Shown piece after piece: positions 1 to 9,577 of a stretch of DNA of 64,000 nt. This DNA comes from JAQBQB01 sp963757185 (lineage in GTDB: Bacteria > Gemmatimonadota > Gemmatimonadetes > Gemmatimonadales > Gemmatimonadaceae). The stretch covers positions 703,982 through 767,981 of the forward strand of contig CAVWQI010000009.1 in NCBI GenBank assembly GCA_963757185.1. The letters run 5' to 3'. The notes under the pieces are model-generated. The model was not told where the DNA came from, did no database searches, and worked only from the letters and a program-made list of their open reading frames with translations. Position numbers and translations under genes: made by a program. Every line of letters starts with the position of its first letter. Position 1 is the first letter of the stretch.

Positions 1-203
1 TGAGCATCTTCGTCGACAACGTCTTGCTGTACCAGGCGCGGATGGCCGCCGACCATGTTCCACCGCCGGACTTGGCGAAGGAATTCGATGTGACGGAGTT
101 TGCGGGGGCGGAATTCTATCCAGGGGGCGCCAGCGCCCCGGTCAGCATGCACGCCAACGACGACGGCTGTGGAACGCTGTGGCTTTGGACTCGCGAGCGA
201 TAA
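1..203 (+). CDS. C-terminal fragment of a TonB-plug/carboxypeptidase-regulatory-like protein (partial)
   Basis: An open frame enters from the left edge (first full codon at base 3) and stops with TAA at 201-203. It encodes about 66 residues. The last part reads AEFYPGGASAPVSM and ends GCGTLWLWTR. A terminal GCG-x-hydrophobic-x-W-T-R motif after an E-Y/F-Y-x-G-x-x-x-P segment is, as I recall, the common end of Gemmatimonadota receptor-like proteins with a carboxypeptidase-regulatory domain and a TonB plug. The 5' part lies outside the window, so neither length nor signal peptide can be judged. The gene converges with the minus-strand hydrolase that ends at 316. Confidence 0.55.
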   Translation, partial: SIFVDNVLLYQARMAADHVPPPDLAKEFDVTEFAGAEFYPGGASAPVSMHANDDGCGTLWLWTRER

Positions 204-315
204 GTCTATACTATGCCACCGCGCACGGAATCCGGCGCACCCGAGCCGCGGAGCCGTGCAAGCCGACCGAAGAACATTTTCCGCACGCCGCCCCCGCACC
301 CCGCCCCCGCACCCG

Positions 316-2280
316 CTACATCTTCCACCCCAACAAATTCCACTGCATCAACGACCACGCGAACAACACCGCGACAAACGTCGCCGCGCTGAACCGGAGC
401 CTCGCCGCGCGCGTTCCCGCACCTACGCGCCACTGCCCGATCGCGAAGTACACCGCGGCGAGCACGCAGATCGTTCCAATCACCGGCAGCGCCAGAACAA
501 CCTTCAACGAAGTGAGCGGTCCATTGAGAAGGCCGCCGCCCGACGCGCTGGCGATCGCCACCACAGCGATCACGAAAACGACCTGCAACGCCGCCGCCGT
601 GACGAGAGTCCAACGACCCGGCAAGGCGTCCTCGCGCCGCGGCTCGCCGAACCGGCGGCGGAACAAGCGTCCGATCGCGGCCAGCACCATTCCAACGAAA
701 ACGAGAATGCCAACTCCGAGGATGAACCAGTGGAGCGTCACCGACTGGCTGAACGGGACGCGCTCCATCGTCATCATCGGCGCCGGACCAAAGAACCCCC
801 GCGTGACGTGCCCGCCGCTGTCCGCCTGGAACGAGACCAGTGCGTCGCCGAGCTCCTCGCGATAGAGGAGCGGTCCAACGGGCAGGAGCCGGGTATCGCC
901 GAGCGCTGAATGCATCAGCAGGCGGCCGCTGTCGGCGGCGCTGATGCGAATGTCGCCGGCGAGACCGATCGCCTTCTGAAAGGTTGTGTAGGACCGGCGA
1001 TTGAATTCGTACTCGCCCTGCACGCGCTGCGCCTGCTTCGCCGCGTCGGGCGGCATCGCGACTACCGACGGAGTGAACGGATAGTAGTGATCGAGGAACT
1101 GCGTCTGGAACTGGGCGAAGCTGAGCTCACCGCCCGTGCTCGTGTTGTACGAGACGAACACGCCGAGCTTTTCGTCCGGGATGAGCTCGAGGTCGGTGTG
1201 GAACCACTGCGTGTCGCCGCCATGCCCGATGATTCGCACACCGTGGCTCGTCTTCTCGTAGAATCCGAGCGCGAATCCAGGCAGCCGCGGATCGTGGCCG
1301 AACGCCCGCGCGTGCATGCGCTTCGCGGTCGAGTCGGCGAGAATGCGCTGGCCATTGAGCTCGCCGTCGTTCAAGTGCGCGATCATGAACTTCGCCATGT
1401 CGGTCGCGCTCGCGGCGATCGAGCCCGCCGGCATCGGCTCGACGATCTCGAACTTCTGTGACTTGTACGATCCCCCTGCCCACGCGTAACCGTCTGACAT
1501 GTCGGCGCGCAGGCGCGACGGCAGCGGCTGGCGCGTCGTCGTCTGCGTCATGCCGAGCGGCGTGAGAACGTGCTGCTCGATGTAGTCGTCCCACGGCATG
1601 CCGGAGACGCGCTGCACGACATAGCCGGCGAGCGCCGTGGCGTAGTTGGAGTACGACGCGTACGTCCCCGGCGGCCGCACGCGTCCCGGAATGTGCTTGG
1701 CCAGCCAGGTGCCGAGCGGGATGAGTGTTGTCGAATCGTCGCTGATGAGGTCTCGTGAATCCTCTTCGAACCCCGGCGTGTGGGTCATGATGTGCCGCAG
1801 CGTGATCGGCTGCGGGAAGGTCGCCGGAATCTTGAAGTCGAGATACTTGTTGACGTCGGTGTCGAGATCGAGCTTCCCCTGCTCCACGAGCTGCATGACG
1901 GCCGTCCACGTGAACAGCTTGCTCGTGGACCCGATGCGAAAGAGCGAGCGCTCGGCGTCGACCGGCTGGCGTTTGGCGACGTCGGCGTAGCCGTAGCCCT
2001 TCGCGAAAAAGAGCGCGCCGTCCTTCACGACCGCGACGGTCGCGCCGGCGACGTGTTTGTCGCGCAGGTTCGCGTCCATGATCCCGTCGACGAACGCTTC
2101 GAGCTCGGCGCGGTCGCGCACGCCTCGCATCGCGGCCGGCGCTGCCGGGGCGGGAGCGCGCGGCGGCGTTTCGCTGCGCGGCTTGGGCGTCAGGGGGCGA
2201 ATCGACGTCGGCTGCGCGACGAGCGACGTGGAGAGCAGGCAGAACGCGGCGAGCGGAAGGAAGATCCGGTGCGTGATCAT
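316..2280 (-). CDS. Serine hydrolase, beta-lactamase class C / PBP4* family, with C-terminal membrane domain
   Basis: A 654-residue exported serine hydrolase. I chose the ATG at 2280 because it opens a signal peptide (MITHRIFLPLAAFCLL...VAQ) and has an AGGAG-type ribosome site just upstream; the frame stays open further but without signal character. The catalytic SxxK is GSTSK (Ser about 118, Lys about 121), the second motif is YSN at about 210-212, and an HGG motif (GHGGDTQW) serves as the KTG-like box. These are the hallmarks of class C beta-lactamase-like enzymes (PF00144), which include D-aminopeptidases, esterases and PBP4*-like proteins. A soluble domain of unknown role follows, and then four hydrophobic segments at the C-terminus, so the enzyme is probably anchored in the inner membrane facing the periplasm. 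The substrate cannot be told from sequence. It lies downstream of the ClsC-like gene on the same strand. Confidence 0.88.
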   Translation of the reverse strand: MITHRIFLPLAAFCLLSTSLVAQPTSIRPLTPKPRSETPPRAPAPAAPAAMRGVRDRAELEAFVDGIMDANLRDKHVAGATVAVVKDGALFFAKGYGYADVAKRQPVDAERSLFRIGSTSKLFTWTAVMQLVEQGKLDLDTDVNKYLDFKIPATFPQPITLRHIMTHTPGFEEDSRDLISDDSTTLIPLGTWLAKHIPGRVRPPGTYASYSNYATALAGYVVQRVSGMPWDDYIEQHVLTPLGMTQTTTRQPLPSRLRADMSDGYAWAGGSYKSQKFEIVEPMPAGSIAASATDMAKFMIAHLNDGELNGQRILADSTAKRMHARAFGHDPRLPGFALGFYEKTSHGVRIIGHGGDTQWFHTDLELIPDEKLGVFVSYNTSTGGELSFAQFQTQFLDHYYPFTPSVVAMPPDAAKQAQRVQGEYEFNRRSYTTFQKAIGLAGDIRISAADSGRLLMHSALGDTRLLPVGPLLYREELGDALVSFQADSGGHVTRGFFGPAPMMTMERVPFSQSVTLHWFILGVGILVFVGMVLAAIGRLFRRRFGEPRREDALPGRWTLVTAAALQVVFVIAVVAIASASGGGLLNGPLTSLKVVLALPVIGTICVLAAVYFAIGQWRVGAGTRAARLRFSAATFVAVLFAWSLMQWNLLGWKM

Positions 2281-2450
2281 TGGCTCCTCGGAGGGAACGC
2301 GAGGACGCACCAGGTTGGGGGACAGGGGGCGCGCCTCGGCCGCCAATATGCGCGCGGTGCACGACGGCGGCTATACGCGGGCTATGTGAACAGCTCGTCT
2401 ACCCGATCTCGAACGGCCGAGTCTACCCTGCGAAGGTGGCGCTGTCGGCC

Positions 2451-3902
2451 TCAGAGCAGCCACTCGATCGGCAACACCGAGAGCGCGGCCACCACGAGCC
2501 GCAACCCGACGCCGGTACCCGGCTCTCGGTCGTACACGACGTCGCGGCCGTCGCGCGATTCCGTCCACTCCAACCGCGCCCCCGCGTCGAGTCGGACTCT
2601 GTACGCGCGCTCAGGAATTCCATCCGCGAACGACTCGGCCAGTTGACGCGCCAACGCGGGACTGTCGATCACGAATCCGAGCTCCGTGTTCAGCCGAACC
2701 GATCGCGGATCGAAGTTGAACGAGCCGACGAAAATGCGAGACCGGTCGATCGCGAATGTCTTGGCGTGCAGGCTCGCTCGGCTCGACCCGGAGCCTCCCA
2801 TCAGCGCGCGGCGGGATCGCGGCGACGACGACGCCCGTTTCATCTCGAACAGCGTCACGCCCGATTCGAGCATCGGTTTTCGGTATTTGGCGTAGCCGGC
2901 GTGTACCGCGGCGACGTCGGTCGCCTCGAGCGAGTTCGTGAGGACGCTGACGTTCACTCCGCGCTTCGCCAGCGCGGCGAGCTCGCCACTGCCGACAGTA
3001 CCCGGGACCAGATACGACGAGACGAGCTGCAACTCGCTCGACGGCGTAGCCATGAGCGCCCTCAGGCGCGGCCAGAGCAGCGAGTCTTCGGGGACCGGGC
3101 CAAGGCCCTTCGCTGGATCGTCGCTCAGCATCAGTGTCTGTGCCCAATCGAACGGCAGGCGACCCTCCGTCAGATCGTGCACGAACGGCGCTCGCTCCAC
3201 CGCATTCACAAACGCCGCCGCATCCGGGCTGCTCACCTTCCGCGCTGAGGCCTCCGCGACGCGCGCGACCGACTCGCCGCTTGCCGGCGAGAGCACGCGA
3301 CGCACGGGCCACGCCGATTCGCTGTGCCAGTATCGGTCGAAGTCGCGCGACACGTCGCCCACTGCCGGGCCAATCGCGAGCACGTCGAGATCGACGAACA
3401 GCACGTCGTGGCCGGCGCCGAAGTACTCGTCGCCCACGTTGCGCCCGCCGACGATCGTGACCTGGTCGTCGGCGGTGAACGATTTGTTGTGCATCCGACG
3501 GTTGAGTCGCGCAAAATCTGTGAGATAGTCGAGCCAGCGCGCCCGTCGATGCCTGAATGCATTGAACAGCCGCACCTCGATGCCCTTGTGCGCATCGAGG
3601 GCGGCGAGAATCTCGTCCAGCCCCGCGGTGTTGTTGTCGTCGAGGAGCACCCTGACGCGGACGCCGCGGTCCGCCGCGCGTCGCAATGCGTCGAGCAGCA
3701 ATGTACCCGAGATGTCGTCGTGCCAGATGTAATACTGCACGTCCAGCGTTTGCTCGGCGTGATCGGCGAGGAGCACACGCGCCGCGAACGCGTCGTAGCC
3801 TTCACGGAGCGGGACGACGCCCGACAGCCCCGGATGTTCGCGCGTGAGCGGGAGACACGCCGAGGCGAGCGTCGACTGCGCGACGTCCGACGACGCGGTC
3901 AC
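2451..3902 (-). CDS. clsC: Cardiolipin synthase, ClsC-like (phospholipase D family)
   Basis: A 483-residue phospholipase-D superfamily protein with two HKD motifs: HNKSFTADDQ followed by GGRNVGDEYF in the first half, and HAKTFAIDRSRIFVGSFNFD in the second. The stretches VLLDDNNTAGLDEI and LTDFARLNRRMHNKSF strongly resemble E. coli ClsC (YmdC), which makes cardiolipin from phosphatidylglycerol and phosphatidylethanolamine. The length is normal for ClsC (about 470). The start codon is GTG at 3902 and overlaps the stop of the upstream AI-2E permease gene, so the two are translationally coupled. There is no cleavable signal peptide, and the last 20 residues are hydrophobic. The clsC symbol is by resemblance; a general PLD-like phosphatidyltransferase is the alternative. 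Confidence 0.85.
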   Translation of the reverse strand: MTASSDVAQSTLASACLPLTREHPGLSGVVPLREGYDAFAARVLLADHAEQTLDVQYYIWHDDISGTLLLDALRRAADRGVRVRVLLDDNNTAGLDEILAALDAHKGIEVRLFNAFRHRRARWLDYLTDFARLNRRMHNKSFTADDQVTIVGGRNVGDEYFGAGHDVLFVDLDVLAIGPAVGDVSRDFDRYWHSESAWPVRRVLSPASGESVARVAEASARKVSSPDAAAFVNAVERAPFVHDLTEGRLPFDWAQTLMLSDDPAKGLGPVPEDSLLWPRLRALMATPSSELQLVSSYLVPGTVGSGELAALAKRGVNVSVLTNSLEATDVAAVHAGYAKYRKPMLESGVTLFEMKRASSSPRSRRALMGGSGSSRASLHAKTFAIDRSRIFVGSFNFDPRSVRLNTELGFVIDSPALARQLAESFADGIPERAYRVRLDAGARLEWTESRDGRDVVYDREPGTGVGLRLVVAALSVLPIEWLL

Positions 3903-4933
3903 GCCGGTGACGCGCCCGCGGCCGTCGCGACGACCGGCTCGTTGCCCCCGCCGTACTCCTCGCGGTAGAAGCGCAACAGCTCGAAGAGGTAGGCGATGCC
4001 GAGCGGGCCGAGGATGAGTCCCAAGAGTCCGAAGTAGCGCACTCCGGCGAACGCGCCGACGAGCGTGATCATCGGGTGAATATTGGAGATTCGCTTGTAC
4101 ACGAGGGGGCGAATGAGGCTGTCCACGTTGCCCGCGATGCCGGCGCTGATCCCCACCAGAAGTGCCGCGGCGCCGTAACGGCTCTGGGCGAGCAGAATCA
4201 ACGCGGCAGGAAGCCAGACCAGCGTGCTCCCGATGACGGGAAGCACCGAGGTGAAAGCGGCGACGACGCCCCAGAACAGCGGATTGGGAAAGTCGACCAG
4301 CCAGAACGCGAACCCGATCAAGCTCCCCTGCGCCACAGCGACGAGCACCGTGCCGAGGAGCGTGGCTGCCGTCACAGCGAAGAACCGATCGCGCAGCGCG
4401 TCAGCGGTGCGCGTTGAAAACGGGATGTACACGCGCGCCTGCAGCCACATCTGCGGTCCCGAGAGCAGAATGTAGTACAGGCCGAAGAATGCGATGACGA
4501 TGTTCAACGCGGCAGACGTGGCCCCCCCGGCGAATGCGACGATGTGCGACGACAACCAAGCGATTAGCGTGCCGCTCGACTTCGCGATCTCGGCGCCGAT
4601 GTCGAATTGGCCGGTGCGCAACTGGCTCACGCGCGCCAGCACGTCGCTGCTCTGGATCCGGTGGAGCGCGTCCGGCGCTTGCGCGATGACCAATCCGATC
4701 AGCCAGGTAAGCGGAAGGGCGACGAGGGCGAGTGCCACCACGAGGATGATGGCGGCGGCTACTCCCGGTTTGACGAGCCGCGCGAGCCACCTATATGGAT
4801 GCACGAAGATGACGTACAGCACACCCGCGCCGAGCAATCCACTGACGAACGGCGTGAGCGCGACGGCGATCGCGACCGCGAGGAGCAGAATGAGGGCGAC
4901 GGCGCGATCGCGGGGAGTCTGAAGGAGGGGCAT
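3899..4933 (-). CDS. AI-2E family transporter (PF01594) membrane protein
   Basis: A 344-residue polytopic membrane protein. The N-terminus has paired hydrophobic helices (ALILLLAVAIAVALTPFVSG), then an amphipathic region, then a central cluster of helices with FALL-type loops (PLFWGVVAAFTSVLPVIGS) and a C-terminal pair (YFGLLGLILGPLGIAYLF). This arrangement, including the conserved P-V-I-G-S/T loop and the F-G-x-x-G-x-x-x-G-P signature, marks the AI-2E (YdiK/PerM/TqsA) family. Members of the family export autoinducer-2, sodium or unknown solutes; which one cannot be predicted here. The ATG is at 4933. It is coupled to the ClsC-like gene by a 4-base overlap and sits 35 bases after the glycosyltransferase gene. 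Confidence 0.85.
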   Translation of the reverse strand: MPLLQTPRDRAVALILLLAVAIAVALTPFVSGLLGAGVLYVIFVHPYRWLARLVKPGVAAAIILVVALALVALPLTWLIGLVIAQAPDALHRIQSSDVLARVSQLRTGQFDIGAEIAKSSGTLIAWLSSHIVAFAGGATSAALNIVIAFFGLYYILLSGPQMWLQARVYIPFSTRTADALRDRFFAVTAATLLGTVLVAVAQGSLIGFAFWLVDFPNPLFWGVVAAFTSVLPVIGSTLVWLPAALILLAQSRYGAAALLVGISAGIAGNVDSLIRPLVYKRISNIHPMITLVGAFAGVRYFGLLGLILGPLGIAYLFELLRFYREEYGGGNEPVVATAAGASPA

Positions 4934-4968
4934 TGGCGGCTAGGATAGCGCGCCAGGGTCACTTGCGG

Positions 4969-6234
4969 CTAGTTCGCGACCCGGATCTCATCCGTCGCGC
5001 GCGGGCGCAGACGCCACAGTACCGACGCCGCCAGAGCGGCCAGTGCGAGATTGCGCAGATTGAGCAGCAGAACGATCGGCGTCTCGAGCCGCACGAGGCC
5101 GTCGTAGTTGAACGGGAAGATCACGATCGTCAACGCGGTGGCGGCAAGGCCCAATCCATACTGCGACACCGGCAACAAGGCGACGAACGGAAGAAGCCAG
5201 ATCACGAACTGCGGCGACAACACCTTGTTCGTCAGCATGAAGACGAGCAACGATATGAACGCATACCCGACGAGTGTCTGGTCGCGCGGCCGTGACATCG
5301 CGATGCGCTCGGATCGAAATCGTGCGAAGGCCAGAACGGCGACAGCCGACAGCCCCACAATGAACGCGGGAAGAAGGAAACGCATGACCGCGGCAGACGC
5401 CGGAGACACCAAGTGAAGTGCGCCAAAGTTCTCGACGATGCCGACCTCGCCGAAGCCGAACGCGTGCCCGAGCATCAGCAGCCCCGCCGGCACGCTCTCG
5501 ATTTGCAGACCGCGCAGCTGATGATACCTGACGAAAGACAGGAAGTCGGCCGGTGCCGCGAGCGCGAAGGGCGCACAGATCAACAACGTGGCCGCGCACG
5601 CGACCCCTGCGAACCGAACCGCTCTGCCCCGCTCACCGCGCGCGACGTACCAGGCGATGATGACCGGCACGAAAACGATCGGATAGACCTTGGTCGCGAT
5701 TCCCGCCGCGAGGCAGGCACCCGCGGTTGCCGCGAGTCCTTCCATGGTCAGCACGAGCGCGAACGCGGACAGCAGCGCTGGAAAGAGATCAAAACGCCAC
5801 GGAAAGAGCGGAACACCGACGAAGGCGAGCAGCACGTACATGCCAACCGCCGCCAACGCGCGTTTCGCGGCGAGCCAGCGCCGGGCCGCGAGCCATATAC
5901 ACAACCCCAGCGCTACCGCCCAGACGGCGTTCGAGATGAGAAAGGCGAGCGCAAATCGCGGCGGCGACGCTCCCCTGCCGACCACCAACCCGGGCAACGT
6001 TAGCGGTAGAAGCGCGCCCGGCGGATACTCGAGGCTGAAGTCACGATAGGGTATTTGGCCATCGAGCACGTGCTGCGCCGTGCCGCGGTACAAGGACAGA
6101 TCCTGAGCGTGCCATCCGCCTACACGGGGAAACAAGGCGATTGCCAGGCCAACCCATGCCAGCGCCGTTCCGGCGATTGCCGCGGTCACGAACGACCGCC
6201 GCCAGCGGCGACGGTTCTCGGCGCTCGGTGTCAC
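4969..6234 (-). CDS. Polyprenol-phosphate mannosyl/hexosyl transferase-like membrane protein (GT87/DUF2029)
   Basis: A 421-residue integral membrane protein with about ten hydrophobic segments. The first periplasmic loop contains HAQDLSLYRG, D-G-Q-I-P-Y-R-D and SLEYPPGALL; a D followed by Y-R-D-F and E-Y-P-P is the acidic catalytic loop of GT-C glycosyltransferases of the GT87/PimE type. Later segments include the N-K-V-L-S-P-Q-F-x-x-W loop (LTNKVLSPQFVIWLLPF), which is also typical. Such enzymes move a sugar from a polyprenyl-phosphate donor to a lipid or glycan on the outer face of the inner membrane. The start is GTG at 6234. It heads the minus-strand block that continues into the AI-2E, ClsC-like and hydrolase genes. 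Donor and acceptor are unknown. Confidence 0.8.
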   Translation of the reverse strand: MTPSAENRRRWRRSFVTAAIAGTALAWVGLAIALFPRVGGWHAQDLSLYRGTAQHVLDGQIPYRDFSLEYPPGALLPLTLPGLVVGRGASPPRFALAFLISNAVWAVALGLCIWLAARRWLAAKRALAAVGMYVLLAFVGVPLFPWRFDLFPALLSAFALVLTMEGLAATAGACLAAGIATKVYPIVFVPVIIAWYVARGERGRAVRFAGVACAATLLICAPFALAAPADFLSFVRYHQLRGLQIESVPAGLLMLGHAFGFGEVGIVENFGALHLVSPASAAVMRFLLPAFIVGLSAVAVLAFARFRSERIAMSRPRDQTLVGYAFISLLVFMLTNKVLSPQFVIWLLPFVALLPVSQYGLGLAATALTIVIFPFNYDGLVRLETPIVLLLNLRNLALAALAASVLWRLRPRATDEIRVAN

Positions 6235-6560
6235 CCGCGTTGATACACGGGTAATCCGGACGTCGAACCCGGCGGGCTGTGTGGGCGGCCTCGCGGGTTA
6301 ACAGGGCTCCTTTGGCGGAGCAAGAGCGACCGGCCGGGACGAGGCTCAGCTTTCGCGCGCGCCCGCGTCGGCGCACCCAGGTTTTCTTATTGCGGGCACC
6401 ACAGTATTGGGTGCGCCGGGGAAACGCAAGACACCTCGAAGACTCTTATCCCTGCTTTCTAATACTGCAATTGCTCGGAATAATGCTCTTGCTAGGAAAC
6501 GCTCACTGCTTGGCAGCAGCGTGGCCTCGCGGCCTTTGATCGGCGACCAAACTTCGACGA
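6235..6560. other. Intergenic stretch with one inverted repeat
   Basis: This 326-base gap lies between the end of the sensor kinase gene and the start of the glycosyltransferase gene, both on the minus strand. I see no credible gene. It holds a perfect 10-base inverted repeat (GGCGCACCCA at 6370-6379 and its complement at 6408-6417). The part from 6420 to 6530 is richer in A and T than its surroundings, and may contain the glycosyltransferase promoter. Confidence 0.5.
6370..6417 (-). terminator. Candidate hairpin downstream of the sensor kinase gene
   Basis: Arms of 10 bases (GGCGCACCCA / TGGGTGCGCC) are perfectly complementary and separated by 28 bases. It lies about 145 bases after the kinase stop on the minus strand. 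No T-run follows, and the loop is long, so a rho-independent terminator is only a possibility; an operator or decayed repeat is equally possible. Confidence 0.25.
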
Positions 6561-8215
6561 TCAGTTCGCAGACGGAAGCCGAATCGCCACGGTCGTCCCG
6601 AACCCGCTCGCGCTCTCGATCGAGAGGGTGCCTCCATGCGCCGCCGCTATCCGTCGCGCGATCGCGAGCCCGAGGCCAGTTCCCTCGGCCTTCGTCGAGA
6701 ATAGCGGCTCTCCGGCCCGCGCCAGGACCTCCGCGGTCATTCCAGCCCCGTCGTCGCGGATCGTGACCGTGAGCTCCCTGCCGCCGTTTGCGTCGACGGA
6801 CACGCCTATTCGACCGCCGGCGCGACACGCCTGCGCCGCGTTCACGAGGACGTTCCCGAAAAGTTGCTCGAGCGACGCCGCATCGCCGCGGATCGTAATC
6901 GGTGTTCTGGGAAACGAGGCGACGTCGACGGTCACCGAGTGTTCGGCGTGCTCGCGGCGAATGCCGGCGACCGCGCGGTCGAGCGGCTCGCGAACGTCGA
7001 GCTCGGTGAATTCGCTCTTCCCGCCACGAGCGACCTTGAGCGACGCACTCACCGCCCGCTCCATCCGATCCAGCTGGCCAAGAGCGCGAGACAGCAACGC
7101 GCGCTCGGGGGAGTCGGGCGAAAGCTTGTCGTACGCGCGCTGCACGTCGATGCGCATCGCTGTCGCCGGGCTTCTGACCTGATGTGCCATCGTCGCGGCA
7201 AGCTCGCCCATCGCGGCGACGGCTTCGCGCTGCGAGAGCTCGCGCATCATCCGCGCGATGCTCTCGAGCATCGTGTTGAATGCGCGGCCGACGCGGCCGA
7301 CTTCGTCCTCCGACGTGTCGTGAACCCGGGTCCCAAGCGCGCCGGCCGAAACCCGGTCTGCCGCCAGCGCCAGGTCGCCCAATGACCGCGTGAGCCGACT
7401 CGTGACGACGATCGTCAGCGCTATGGCGAAGGCTGCCGACAGCACAAGTGCCACGGCGCCGACCCGCGCCGTGCGCGCGAAAGGCGCCAAGAACGGATCC
7501 AGCTGTGCAGCCGCGACGACGTCGATGGGCGGATCGTTCAGCTGGCGGCGTACCTCGAGCCAGCGATGTTGGCTCCACTCAAAGCGCTCGTCGCTGAACG
7601 CGCTCGCGGGCAGCCCCGCAGGCGCGATCTGCGCGCCGGTGTTTCGATCGCGATACGCGATGAACTGGGAAGGCGCCGCCTCGACCGTCGGTAGCGTCGG
7701 CATCAGGGCATCGAAACGAACGTACGCCTCGATCTCGCCGACTGGATGGCCGACGTCGTCGGCGACCGGCGCTCGCAGCACCGCCCGCGACGGTTCGTTC
7801 AAGCCGAGCTCCGCGCGCCGGGGATCGCTCGCTGGATCGACGCGCGGCTGAGGGAGCGACCAGACGACTCGGCCCGCCGGGTCTCGCAACGCGACGCTCG
7901 CGATTCCGCTCATCGTCGCGAACGCTCGGCGCGCATACGCCGGTGCGGTGTCAGCCCCGGGTTTGCCCAGCGACGCGCGGACCGGCGCGCTCGTCGCCAG
8001 CATGAGGACGTCGGACTTGCGAATTCCCCAGCGCTGTTGGACGATCGCGGCGGACCGCGACGCCGCGCTGTCGAGCTGCGTTCGCAGCAGAAGTTCGCCC
8101 GACCGCACCGCGCTCGACGAGAGCCACGAGCCGACGGCGGCAAGCGGGACGAGCGCGCAGACGACGACCGCCGCGAGCAGCTTCGCCTGGAGCGAACGCG
8201 TGAGCCGTGCCCAGT

Positions 8216-8219
<4 letters not shown>
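6561..8219 (-). CDS. Sensor histidine kinase with periplasmic sensor, HAMP, HisKA and HATPase domains
   Basis: A 552-residue kinase. A first membrane helix (LLAAVVVCALVPLAAVGSWL) is followed by an extracytoplasmic sensor of about 210 residues. A second helix (VGAVALVLSAAFAIALTIVV) leads into a HAMP domain, then the H-box MAHQVRSPATAM with the phospho-accepting His. The catalytic domain shows the N-box (FGNVLVNAAQAC), G1 (IRDDGAGM) and G2 (GTGLGLAIARRI). It should autophosphorylate and pass phosphate to the NtrC-type regulator immediately upstream, with which it overlaps by 4 bases. The H-box has Q-V-R-S-P in place of the usual E-[IL]-R-N-P; this resembles the PAS/HAMP kinases paired with sigma-54 activators. 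The signal sensed is unknown. Confidence 0.92.
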
Positions 8220-9556
<1,337 letters not shown>

Positions 9557-9577
9557 GCGCCAACCTGCAGCCGGGGA

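Noticed and set aside
1127..2362. Long arginine-rich frames over the serine hydrolase
   Set aside because: They are out-of-frame shadows in GC-rich DNA, with no motif and biased composition (R, A, P).
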